From Ignavibacteriota bacterium (GTDB lineage Bacteria; Bacteroidota; Ignavibacteria; UBA10030; UBA6906): a stretch of 64,000 bases of DNA. The stretch covers positions 682,001 to 746,000 of the forward strand of contig JADJHP010000001.1 in NCBI GenBank assembly GCA_016707525.1, written 5' to 3'. Of this stretch, positions 17,452-25,912 are shown one piece after another. Every line of letters starts with the position of its first letter. Position 1 is the stretch's first letter. The notes under the pieces are model-generated. The model had not been told where the DNA came from and did not search any database. It saw nothing but the letters and a program-made list of their open reading frames with translations. The position numbers and the translations under genes are program-made.

Positions 17452-18217
17452 GCGGTCACCTTCTCAAGAATGCCCGTGAATATGCCGAGCAGATGCTCGT
17501 CCAGAACGTTCAGCACCGATTCACCCCGGCGGTCGGCAGCACCGATCAGCCCGGAATACGGGATCGATCCCAGTAGTTCATGCAACGGGAACGCCTCGCG
17601 GATGAAACGTTCATCGTCAGGACCCGTCACCTTGTTGGCCACGATCTTGATGCGTGTCAATCCGATATCCGCGGACATGGTGATGCATCTGTTCGCGCAT
17701 TCGATCGCCCGCAGGCCAGGCTCGACCACGAGGATCATCGCATCAACCCCGCGAACGGTCGCACGCCCCAGGTGTTCCACTCCGGCTTCCATATCCATGA
17801 TCAGGGCATCGCCCTGTTGCAGGATCAGATCGGAAACCAGCGCACGGATGAAGACACTTTCGGGACACGCGCAGCCGGTCCCGCCCTTCTCGATGGCACC
17901 GAGCACAAGCAGGGCCACGTTCTCGTACATGAATGCGCAGCGCTCTGCGACATCCGCAACGTCCGGATTCAGCTTGAACATCTGGCCATAGCTTTTCACT
18001 TTCGCGCCGGTCCGTTCTTCGATCAGCGCGATCTGCTGGGAGATGGGCACGATCCCCCGCTGCATGGTGGCCGGGATGCCCAGAGCCGAGGCGAGATTCG
18101 CATCCGGATCCGCATCAACGGCGAGCACGCGTTTCCCGCCCCGGGCCAGCAAGAGTGCCAGCACCGCCGCCAGCGTTGATTTCCCAACTCCCCCTTGCCT
18201 GAGATCGCCAGTGTCAA
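17448..18217 (-). CDS. cooC: second CooC/AcsF-type ATPase, broken by a 1-nt deletion in Walker A
   Basis: Taken as one gene from TTG 18217 (AGGA eight bases before it) to 17448. The first codons read MTLAISGKG, then the frame fails at a run of five Gs (18190-18194). With six Gs it reads on as GKGGVGKSTLAAVLALLLAR into the long downstream frame, which has VDADPDANLA and a CxC site (TGCACPE). So one G is missing exactly in the ATP-binding loop. The downstream frame is otherwise intact, which favours a sequencing error or a very recent mutation. It overlaps the first copy by 4 bases. Family: CooC/AcsF maturation ATPase; two copies may serve CODH and ACS separately (inference). Confidence 0.8.
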
Positions 18218-18227
18218 TGGGTTGATC

Positions 18228-19298
18228 CTAGAAATGATATTTCTCCTGCATCGCTTTCGAGAGGGCTGCAGTCATTTCGAACACCCGCTCGGCATCCGCG
18301 GGCTCCATCGAGCCGGTCCCGCACGATGGTGTAATGATGGCCTGCTCCGCGATCAATTGCTTGTCGATCCCTTTGGAGGCAAGATGATCCATAACCTTTT
18401 CAAGCTGGGTCATCAGGCTCGCCACCGATTGTTCCCGGATGGCCGGGGACGTCGGCACCACTCCCCAGGCGAGGCAGCCGCCACGGGCAAAGAGCGACTT
18501 GATGCCTGCGGGGTACATGGCGATGGTCTCCCCGTACTGAAACGCATCAAAGTTCACGATATCCACACCGGCATCGATCAGAATGCTCCATTCCGTATTC
18601 CCGCAGCAATGAACGCCGGCGAGGGCATTGTCCGCATGCACAGCAGCCACCACTTCGGTGAGGTGATCGACCACATCGGTTCGTTTCACGGAGACATAGG
18701 TCGAACTGCCGAATGCGGACAGTATGGGTTCATCGATGAAGCAGATGATCTTATCGGCATAGGGTTGGAACTTCTGGATCTGCCAGCGGCACTTCATGGC
18801 CAGTGCCTTGATGATCATGTCGCGGAATTCTTCGTTGTAGTAGATGGCGCGCTTGTTCTCATCGACGATGGTCAGGCTGAAACTGCACGGTCCGGTGGTC
18901 TGCACCTTAAGCAACGGAAGCGTCCGGCCCAGCCCATGCAACGCTTTCTCCATGGCGTAGATCCCTTTGGAGAAAGCCGGCGTGATGGCCATGGAGGAAC
19001 AATCCCCTGACCCTGATTCCGGATCCATGGCCTCCATGTACGTTTCGTAGAAGCGCGCAAACGATTCGGAGTAATCGACTGACGTGTCGAAGAACATCCG
19101 TCCTTTCACTTCGTCGATGACGCTGCAGGGCATCCCTTCCGAGTACTGGATCTCCATCTGTTCGTGCAATCCCGCCTTCGGCAATTGCGGCCAGATCGGC
19201 GCATGGAGTCTGGTCAATGAGACGTTCACTGCGTGTTCAACGTCGGCAAATGGCATGCTGCCGATGCCGGTGGCGAGGAATTTCGGGGTAAGCGACAT
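18228..19298 (-). CDS. MetE/URO-D-like zinc methyltransferase at the head of the CODH/ACS operon
   Basis: A 356-residue TIM-barrel protein like the C-terminal catalytic domain of cobalamin-independent methionine synthase. Likely metal ligands: H230 and C232 in VHCCGN, D251 in VNFDAF where MetE has Glu, and C326 in TPSCGTG. It lacks the N-terminal folate-binding half of MetE. Core-MetE proteins of this type take methyl groups from methylcorrinoid proteins (reported for Dehalococcoides and methanogens). Its place in the CFeSP operon suggests CFeSP as donor, perhaps to make methionine; the acceptor is not shown by sequence. The start at 19298 is preferred to the ATG at 19304 because AAGGA is better spaced. 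Its stop lies 10 bases before the next start. Confidence 0.75.
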   Translation of the reverse strand: MSLTPKFLATGIGSMPFADVEHAVNVSLTRLHAPIWPQLPKAGLHEQMEIQYSEGMPCSVIDEVKGRMFFDTSVDYSESFARFYETYMEAMDPESGSGDCSSMAITPAFSKGIYAMEKALHGLGRTLPLLKVQTTGPCSFSLTIVDENKRAIYYNEEFRDMIIKALAMKCRWQIQKFQPYADKIICFIDEPILSAFGSSTYVSVKRTDVVDHLTEVVAAVHADNALAGVHCCGNTEWSILIDAGVDIVNFDAFQYGETIAMYPAGIKSLFARGGCLAWGVVPTSPAIREQSVASLMTQLEKVMDHLASKGIDKQLIAEQAIITPSCGTGSMEPADAERVFEMTAALSKAMQEKYHF

Positions 19299-19643
19299 GG
19301 TCATGGTCCTTGGGTTCTAGGTCAGAGGATCGCGATTCGTTCGTGCGCGGTCGGAATGCGATCTCAGGAAAGACGGTTCTCGCCGGATCGCGTTGGTGAA
19401 CGTGAGCGCATGGGTTGAGCAAGAACAGGTGATGCAGCCGCCTGGAACGACGGGGCTGAGAACCACGGTGCTATCGATTGCAGAGACAATGCAAGGCACA
19501 ACAATGCGGAGGATCGAGAAGGAGTCACCGCGTTCCTTCGATCCACAACAATCTAATCAAACGAAATTTAAATGACAATCCTCATGTTCTTCGATGTGTG
19601 AGGACCGGGCGTCCCACGCTGATCCACTAATGACACGCGGGCC
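19299..19643. other. leader/intergenic region upstream of the CODH/ACS operon
   Basis: About 345 bases. It holds the promoter at 19550-19578 and a leader of roughly 245 bases with no riboswitch that I recognise (checked by eye for SAM and cobalamin box sequences). A 60-codon GTG frame (19317-19499, minus) has no ribosome binding site and I do not call it. Confidence 0.45.
19550..19578 (-). promoter_or_regulatory. sigma-70-like promoter for the CODH/ACS operon
   Basis: On the minus strand TTGTCA (19573-19578), a 17-base spacer and TAGATT (19550-19555), in an AT-rich patch unlike the surrounding sequence. Initiation near 19543 would give a leader of about 245 bases before the first gene. Confidence 0.5.
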
Positions 19644-20945
19644 TCATCCCCCCCGCTCTGATGCGATCTGCTCCAACGTCTTGCCCGAAGTATCAGGCAT
19701 GAACCAGAAACCGATCCCGCCGCTGATCGCCAGGAACACCATCAAGAGTGCTGCCACGGGACGAAAGCCGGCATCTGCAAGCGTCGGCACGAAGAAACTC
19801 CAGATCCCCAGCATCGTGCGGGCGACGCCAAACGTCAGGCCCTGCGCGGTCCCTCGCAGAAGAGTGGGAAACAGTTCCTGGCTGAACACTTTATAGAACG
19901 CCTCACCGGCCAGCGACCCACCGAACGCACACAGCACGATGTTGGCGATGATGACAGGGATGCTGAACGGCAGCACGAGGAAGAGCCCGAACGCAGCCGT
20001 CTGGGCTACGGCCCCGATCCCCCACAGGCGTTTGCGCGTCGCATGATCGCGGTCGGAGAACCGCATGAAGATCGTGGTGGTGAACAGGATCGAAGCGAGA
20101 AACCCAATGCTTGTGACCGCCACACTTGCGGCCTGATCGCCGGCGTTGAGCGTCCGGATGATGTAGGGGTAGAAGATCCCGGATGTTCCCGCAGCGAGAG
20201 CCCAGAACAGGTAGATCGACCCCGTCCAGAGCAACGCCCACAAGTTCGCACCCGAGAAGAGATTCCGGACCAGCATACGGCCGGATCGCGACGCGGACTT
20301 CCAGCGAGCAGATTCTGCGAGCCCCTGGCGCAGTGCCCACGTCACGATCGCCGCCACAAAGAGATGCAGGAAGACGATGCGAATGCCGAGCAATTCGAGC
20401 GGAGCCAATGCCGCTGCCATCAGCAGGACGATGACCGGGCCGATCGACCACGCAACCTGCGTCAGGCCAAGGAGTTTGCCGCGGGCTTTCGCGGGCGCTA
20501 TTTCACCTACCAAGGCAAGTGAGGTGGGAACATCGGCGCCCACGGCGACGCCGACAACAAACGTTCCGGCGAACAGCATCTCACGATTCACGGCCAGTGC
20601 AATGCAGAGGATCCCGGCCGCGTAGACGAGCAGGTCGTACTGATAGATGCGCTTGCGCCCGAGCCGATCACCAAGACGCCCACCTATCACCGATCCGAGG
20701 GCACAACCCAGTGCATTGGGGCCGATCGCAGCAAGAGCCCCCACGGCCGTGGAGCTCAGGCCAAGATACGCCTGAAACAACGCAAGCCCCGCGCCCAGCG
20801 CGACGATCGACCCCGCATCAAGATAGGACGCCATCCCCGCCAGTGCAGACCATTTCCACTGTTGCCGCGTTACGTTCTCGAGATGTTCTTCCGCAGGAAT
20901 CTCACTCTGGTTCATTAGGTGCCCCGGTGTTTTCTGGATTGACAT
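19644..20945 (-). CDS. MFS transporter (sugar/metabolite symporter type)
   Basis: A 433-residue inner-membrane protein with about 12 hydrophobic segments. It has the MFS loop 2-3 signature GGRLGDRLGRKR and the repeated loop FSDRDHATRKR. The pattern, including the long central loop (LAESARWKSASRSGR) and the C-terminal FWFMPDTSGKTLEQI, is that of the sugar/acid symporter group of MFS. The start is uncertain: MSIQKTP at 20945 or MNQSEIP at 20915, neither with a strong binding site. It is followed by the acs operon promoter and preceded by the GH38 gene on the same strand, so uptake of a sugar released by the neighbouring hydrolases is plausible but unproven. Confidence 0.82.
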   Translation of the reverse strand: MSIQKTPGHLMNQSEIPAEEHLENVTRQQWKWSALAGMASYLDAGSIVALGAGLALFQAYLGLSSTAVGALAAIGPNALGCALGSVIGGRLGDRLGRKRIYQYDLLVYAAGILCIALAVNREMLFAGTFVVGVAVGADVPTSLALVGEIAPAKARGKLLGLTQVAWSIGPVIVLLMAAALAPLELLGIRIVFLHLFVAAIVTWALRQGLAESARWKSASRSGRMLVRNLFSGANLWALLWTGSIYLFWALAAGTSGIFYPYIIRTLNAGDQAASVAVTSIGFLASILFTTTIFMRFSDRDHATRKRLWGIGAVAQTAAFGLFLVLPFSIPVIIANIVLCAFGGSLAGEAFYKVFSQELFPTLLRGTAQGLTFGVARTMLGIWSFFVPTLADAGFRPVAALLMVFLAISGGIGFWFMPDTSGKTLEQIASERGG

Positions 20946-21146
20946 AGTGCTTCTGTTCTGAGCATCGCACACGGAGGACGCTCTCCCTCCATCATGCCGC
21001 CGCCTCGAACTCATCGTGGTTCCGTGGATCGGCGACGATCGCATGCGGGTCCAAGAGTCCCTCCGCCAGGCAGTTCAACGGGGTCTGGAGTTGCACGATA
21101 GCCCCCCGATACAGCTTACGAGCCAGGGTTCGTTGGACCCCATATC

Positions 21147-23894
21147 CTAGCGCACATCGCCGCGGGGTGGATGGCCCTTCTTGTCGATGCGGGTGCTGAG
21201 TGCTGCACGCTTTGCCCCGGGAACCAGCGGACTCCAATCGGTCAGGGGCTGAATTTCGGCTACGGTATTCCGGGTGCGAAAACGCATCGTGACGATCTGT
21301 TGCGGACGTACGGGGAAACGGTAGACGGAGGAGGGCTTGAGCGGGACACGATTGGCGCCGTCGAGATCGGTGAGCGCCGCTTGCTCATGGGGCATCGAGA
21401 GCTTCACTTCGGCGTAGCCAGCGATTCCCAGGCACTCGGCCATGCGCAATTCGATATCCGAACCTTCGCGGCGGATCGCTTCAACGATCATGTTCTCCGA
21501 TGTTTTGACGAACGATCGGGGAGCGGTTGTTCCGCGGTCGGGCACCGTGACCGGCGGACAGTTGAATTCCCACGCAAGTTGTGGAATGCGCGCCTTGTCC
21601 CAGGCAGAGTCGTGAGCGACCAGGGCATACTCGAGCCGGTGCTTCCCCTTGCCGCTCAACCACGGATTGACGTAACCGTAGTACTTGTCTGTGGCGTTGA
21701 GCAGGAAGATGATCGGTGTCCTGCCGGTCGTTTCGCGCCCGGAGAGACCGCGGTCGAGCAACGCCACTCCACCTCCGCCTTCGAACGCGTAGTGCGACCA
21801 GCGCACCGCCGGGACGATCCCTTCGGTCCGGCCGTGCAGCCCGGGGTTCGGCCTCGACCAGGCCGCGTGCGAGAAGCCGTAAGGAATGCCGCGGCGAATC
21901 TCGACGATCTCTTCGCTCAGCGGAAACTCCGCCACCACCACGGTGCTGTCGGGGATGTCGTTCAGGTCGGTCTCGAAATCGATGCGCGGATAATCGTCGT
22001 AGAAGCATATGGTCCGGATCATGCCGCCGCCCCCATAGAATCCGGACTCGATCCTGACGATCGTGGCCAGGGACCCCGATTGCACGGAGATCTTCGGGAG
22101 GAACTGGTTCGAATTTGCCAGCGTCAGACGCTCCGGCCGGTCGAGCATATGGTCCCCCGGATCGCCCGCCTGCGTCTTCGGCTTCTCAGCCACGATGACG
22201 TTCGCCGGCCCACCCAGCATTTCCCGACCTGAGGATTTCAGCTTCAGGCTTGTCAGCGAACCTGTGCCCCGATCGATCCGCGCCCGGTAAAAACGGGTAT
22301 CGATCGAGTCGGGCAAAGGAACCGATTTCGGGAGTTCGGGAGAATTTGACGAGGGCTCAAGAGAGGCTGTCCCAACCGAAGGAAGCGTTGGCTCACACAG
22401 GACGTACGGCGTCCCGGGCACAGCCTGAGACCGGACGCCCTTCAGGCCGCTTCCTTCCGGGAGGTTCACCAGTACCGGATCGCGTCGTTCCCAGTTGAGC
22501 TGGTTGAACAACGCCAAAGAAGATCCCTCCGCACTGAGGGCGCCCATCGCCTCCTCAGACGCTCTGCGGGCGATGGCGCCCACGGCTTCGTAGCGGTCGC
22601 GGACGTCCCACGAATGCGGATGCTCGAAGACCATGCCGCCTGCCGATCCCCACAGGGAATTGCGGTCCATGTTCAGCAGCAGCATGAGCCAGGCATGATA
22701 CAGTGGCTGAACCGGGTAGGTGGAACGGGATTCGATGCTGGCGATCGTTGACAGCATCTCGGCCGCCTGTAGCTCCTGCTCCGCGCGGCGAAACGCGGTT
22801 TTGACGCGCGGGTTTTCTATCCAGAAAGAGTTGAAGCTGAATTTCGTTCCCCCCTGCATCGTGGGCAACTTCATTGCTCCCGATCGGGCCGCGGGCAGGA
22901 TCGCGTCCACGTATGTGCCCGGGGTTACGAAGGACAGGTCGATCCGGGGAGCGACGCTCTTGAATTGACGGATGAACTCGGTCGGATATCCCTTGTACGC
23001 GGGGGCGACGCTGTAGTCTCCGTTGCCTGCCAGGATCAGCACTGGAGCCCCCTCGGGAACACGCTGCCTCATGCCGTCCCACTTGAAGGGCCGTTTCTCG
23101 ATCTCCTCGGGAGTCATCGTCTTCACCCCCATCCGGTAATCGAGATCCTCCTTCAATTCCCGAAGCGCCACGTCGTCGAGGAGTTGCGGGGTTTTGAAAA
23201 GAGGGTTCCACTCGCTGTAGTGCCCCGGTGCGATGGCCAGCACCCGCGTGCCGTCGGGAGATTCAGCCCAGTGAATTGTGGAACCGGTCGGATTGTGGCG
23301 GGTATAGAACAGAGCGTCCAGGCCGAGCCCGGCGGTGATCTGCGCCATCTGCTCGTGGGTCCCCGTCACGTCGATCATCCAGGCAAAACGCGGACGGACT
23401 CCGAGCACCTGGCTCTGCCAGCGCAAACCCTCTACGCCGTTCTTGACCAGCGCCTCGCCCCCCGACAGGTTGATCGTCGATTCGAGGAAGAAGGCGTTGC
23501 ACGGCTCCACCCGCCCTTCCTGAAAGCGACGTATCAGCTCATCCTTTCGCTCCGGGTGAAAGTTGAACATGGCGATCATATTCGGAACCTCGGAGAGCGC
23601 GAATGCGTAGTTCGGGTCGTCGCGCACACGGTCCAGGTGATCGATGTAGTTGTTGGCGCAGTAGTTCCGCTCGGTGGACCAGTCGGTCAGCCAGCCGCAG
23701 CATGCCGGGTGAAAATTCGGCACGAGATAGACCAGCCGTCGGGGATCCCTTTCCGGAGCAGGCTTGTCTTGGTTTCCCTCCCCCGCCAGGATCGCAGAGG
23801 GAGCGGCACACAGCCATATGGCAACGGCGGCGATCCCCCAGGAACAACACATGAGATTGCGGCTCACAACGTCGGTACGTTCACGTGTCTTCAT
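21147..23894 (-). CDS. secreted GH38-like alpha-mannosidase
   Basis: A 915-residue protein with a signal peptide (ending near APSAILAGEG). The N-terminal catalytic region begins VPNFHPACCGWLTDW and has SEVPNMIAMF and AWMIDVTGTHEQMAQI, whose Asp matches the GH38 nucleophile. The C-terminal half is the beta-sandwich region of GH38 enzymes (FYGGGGMIRTICFYDDYPRID, GGVALLDRGLSGRE). The usual zinc motif HxDPGW is replaced by PxCCGW with a His two residues earlier, so metal binding may differ. The start MKTRERT at 23894 has GGAG ten bases before it; a TTG at 23924 is possible. It probably removes alpha-linked mannose in the periplasm or outside; substrate not shown. Confidence 0.72.
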   Translation of the reverse strand: MKTRERTDVVSRNLMCCSWGIAAVAIWLCAAPSAILAGEGNQDKPAPERDPRRLVYLVPNFHPACCGWLTDWSTERNYCANNYIDHLDRVRDDPNYAFALSEVPNMIAMFNFHPERKDELIRRFQEGRVEPCNAFFLESTINLSGGEALVKNGVEGLRWQSQVLGVRPRFAWMIDVTGTHEQMAQITAGLGLDALFYTRHNPTGSTIHWAESPDGTRVLAIAPGHYSEWNPLFKTPQLLDDVALRELKEDLDYRMGVKTMTPEEIEKRPFKWDGMRQRVPEGAPVLILAGNGDYSVAPAYKGYPTEFIRQFKSVAPRIDLSFVTPGTYVDAILPAARSGAMKLPTMQGGTKFSFNSFWIENPRVKTAFRRAEQELQAAEMLSTIASIESRSTYPVQPLYHAWLMLLLNMDRNSLWGSAGGMVFEHPHSWDVRDRYEAVGAIARRASEEAMGALSAEGSSLALFNQLNWERRDPVLVNLPEGSGLKGVRSQAVPGTPYVLCEPTLPSVGTASLEPSSNSPELPKSVPLPDSIDTRFYRARIDRGTGSLTSLKLKSSGREMLGGPANVIVAEKPKTQAGDPGDHMLDRPERLTLANSNQFLPKISVQSGSLATIVRIESGFYGGGGMIRTICFYDDYPRIDFETDLNDIPDSTVVVAEFPLSEEIVEIRRGIPYGFSHAAWSRPNPGLHGRTEGIVPAVRWSHYAFEGGGGVALLDRGLSGRETTGRTPIIFLLNATDKYYGYVNPWLSGKGKHRLEYALVAHDSAWDKARIPQLAWEFNCPPVTVPDRGTTAPRSFVKTSENMIVEAIRREGSDIELRMAECLGIAGYAEVKLSMPHEQAALTDLDGANRVPLKPSSVYRFPVRPQQIVTMRFRTRNTVAEIQPLTDWSPLVPGAKRAALSTRIDKKGHPPRGDVR

Positions 23895-24101
23895 ACGATC
23901 AGAACTCCGTTGTTCCATGTTCAACCCAGCACTCTACCATTACCACGCATCGACAGCACGAACATCCGGCGCCTGAGCGCCGGGAGAGACAGGCAGGCTT
24001 TGTGCCTCCATCTGCACTCGTGACGAAAGACCCGAAGGATCGGAATGCTCTTCTTCGAGGAGCAAAGTAGAGAATGGTTCGGAGAGTGTCAAGGTATGAA
24101 A

Positions 24102-24125
24102 AAGCCCCGGTGATCACCGAGGCTT
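24102..24125 (-). terminator. rho-independent terminator after the esterase
   Basis: On the minus strand AAGCCTCGGTGA pairs with TCACCGGGGCTT (12 bp, one G-U, no loop beyond the inner pairs), followed by a run of five Ts. It would end transcription from the GH43-esterase genes. Confidence 0.65.
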
Positions 24126-24128
24126 GCT

Positions 24129-24172
24129 GAAGATCGAAGACTAATTGAAGATTGAACATCGAAGATCGAAGA
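24129..24172. repeat. short direct repeats of GAAGATCGAAGA
   Basis: Two exact 12-base copies (24129-24140 and 24161-24172) with a diverged partial copy between them (24147-24156). Non-coding; possibly replication slippage. Confidence 0.5.
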
Positions 24173-24377
24173 TTACTACTGCACAAGCAGTTACCGACGA
24201 CCGGTTGCCGCTTGTCCATTGCCAGGAAAATGATCCGCCAAGACCGGGAGGCCAGGCCGGTTCACGGCGGTTCGTGTGACATTGGTTGCCCTCGGCAGCT
24301 CGCAAGGCGCTTGATGAGCTTGACCGTGAAATGATCGGCCAGGCAACGGGCGGAGGGTGTCGTGGCGCCGTTCGTGG

Positions 24378-25808
24378 TCACCGCCACTTGAATGTACTGC
24401 CTCGGTACTTGGGAGAGCTGGTCATTGTGCAGTCTGCATCGTTTCCATCCACATTCAATTCCATGAGCTTTGGGTCCCGGGCAGAGTACGATGTCCAGAT
24501 GCCATCTTCTGCGCCATTGGGATTGCCCCATTTCGCGAAGTTCGTCCAGTACCCGATCATCTTAGTGCTCAATGCATGGTCGCCGGCTGTGAATGGACGC
24601 CAGCTGTATCTGAACGAATGGAAGACATACCACAGGTCAGCAGAGTGGAATGCGCCGCTGGAATCCCCTGGTAGTTGGCGGGAAAACACATACGCATACG
24701 CCGGCCTACTGCTCGTTTCGGCACGCAGGGCGCAGAAGTCCACAACCGCTTTCGTCATGTCGAACAAGTCGTTAGCAGTGTACCCAAACATGTATGGAAC
24801 GTCGGCGATCTTCCCTGCTCTTGCCACATCATCGAAGGAACCTTCCGACACGTAATGATCGACGATGGGGCCAAAGAAGATGGTCTTCTTCGTTGCTGCT
24901 GCATAGTCATTGGACAGCTTGAGAAGCTCTTCAAACGAAAGCGCACGCATATCCTTCAGCGTTGTCTTGTTCCCAAAATCCATCAAGGCCTTGTTTGCCA
25001 ACTGGACAGTGTCAAAATCCGTACTCCCCATCCGAAACTTGCCCAGGCCCCCGCCGCTCATGCTTATGGCATGACTGATCAATTGTCTCGACAGCGGGGA
25101 TGCGCACAGTGCCTGAACGCTCCCTGCACCTGCACTCTGACCAAAGACCGTTATGTTGTTGGGATCACCGCCAAATTGCCTGATGTTCTTATGGATCCAC
25201 TTCAGCGCTGCGATCTGGTCAAGGAGCCCATAGTTGCCCGATACGCCATGTGGACTTTCGGCCGACAGTAGCGGGTGTGAGAGGAACCCAAGAACGCCGA
25301 GGCGGTACGTTACCGACACCAGAATGACGCCGTGCGTCGCCCATTCCTCACCGCCGTCCATTTCCGGTTCAAAGGCAAAGCCTTCACGAAAACCGCCACC
25401 ATGTATCCACATTGCCACAGGGAGCTTCTTGTCCGCTTGGCCTGCAGCGGGCGTCCAGATATTGAGATAGAGGCAGTCCTCACTGAACGGGACGGAACCG
25501 CTGGCACGCCATTCTTTGCCATAGAAACTTTGCGGGTCCCATGTTACCTGCTTGGCGGCGGCACCGTACGTGTCTGCCACTCGTGTTCCTTTCCAGGCCA
25601 CGACCGGTTGCGGTTCCTTCCAACGCAGGTCGCCAACCGGAGGAGCCGCAAACGGGATCCCTTTGTACGCGACTATACCTTTCGTTGGGGTCACCACCCC
25701 CACGACGTTTCCGCCTTCGATGGTCAGCACAGGATTCACGTCTTTATCCTGGCAGAAGACTGCTGACGATATCATCCATATCGCAAGAAAGACACAGAAT
25801 GTTTTCAT
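24378..25808 (-). CDS. secreted type-B carboxylesterase
   Basis: A 476-residue protein with a signal peptide (MKTFCVFLAIWMISSAVFC). It has the carboxylesterase pattern EDCLYLNIW, oxyanion-hole HGGGF, nucleophile elbow FGQSAGAGS and a His in GAFHSADLWYVF. The acid is probably the Asp in GYTANDLFDM, where relatives have DEG. The interval between acid and His is shorter than usual. It hydrolyses esters, in this setting perhaps acyl groups on plant polysaccharide (inference from GH neighbours). The start at 25808 is set by the signal peptide; the frame upstream is not protein-like. It follows the GH43 gene by 104 bases. Confidence 0.85.
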   Translation of the reverse strand: MKTFCVFLAIWMISSAVFCQDKDVNPVLTIEGGNVVGVVTPTKGIVAYKGIPFAAPPVGDLRWKEPQPVVAWKGTRVADTYGAAAKQVTWDPQSFYGKEWRASGSVPFSEDCLYLNIWTPAAGQADKKLPVAMWIHGGGFREGFAFEPEMDGGEEWATHGVILVSVTYRLGVLGFLSHPLLSAESPHGVSGNYGLLDQIAALKWIHKNIRQFGGDPNNITVFGQSAGAGSVQALCASPLSRQLISHAISMSGGGLGKFRMGSTDFDTVQLANKALMDFGNKTTLKDMRALSFEELLKLSNDYAAATKKTIFFGPIVDHYVSEGSFDDVARAGKIADVPYMFGYTANDLFDMTKAVVDFCALRAETSSRPAYAYVFSRQLPGDSSGAFHSADLWYVFHSFRYSWRPFTAGDHALSTKMIGYWTNFAKWGNPNGAEDGIWTSYSARDPKLMELNVDGNDADCTMTSSPKYRGSTFKWR

Positions 25809-25912
25809 GGCGATCCAATTTCCGTCTGTGACAGAATCACATGGTGTGATACGTTTGGTCTGCGATCGATCCGGGTTCAGCGTTCGAACACGCGATGGTG
25901 CGTCCAACCTCC

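Larger units (their letters stand above)
23895..24377. other. intergenic region between the GH38 and esterase genes
   Basis: About 480 bases. It holds a minus-strand terminator (24102-24125) and short AGATCGAAGA-type repeats (24129-24172). The remainder has open frames without family character. Confidence 0.5.

Noticed and set aside
19317..19499. 60-codon GTG frame in the leader of the CODH/ACS operon, with a CITCSC segment
   Set aside because: No ribosome binding site and low-complexity composition; more likely leader RNA.
20992..21146. Short minus-strand frame after GH38 ending LLDPHAIVADPRNHDEFEAA
   Set aside because: Looks partly protein-like but has no start with a binding site and no recognisable family; could be a gene remnant.
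24129..24172. Short repeats considered as a CRISPR-like array
   Set aside because: Only two exact 12-base copies, 20 bases apart, without dyad symmetry or spacers of regular length.
24262..24380. Open frame beyond the esterase stop (minus) reading VAVTTNGATTPSARCLADHF
   Set aside because: Different frame from the esterase, whose end is complete; no family signal.
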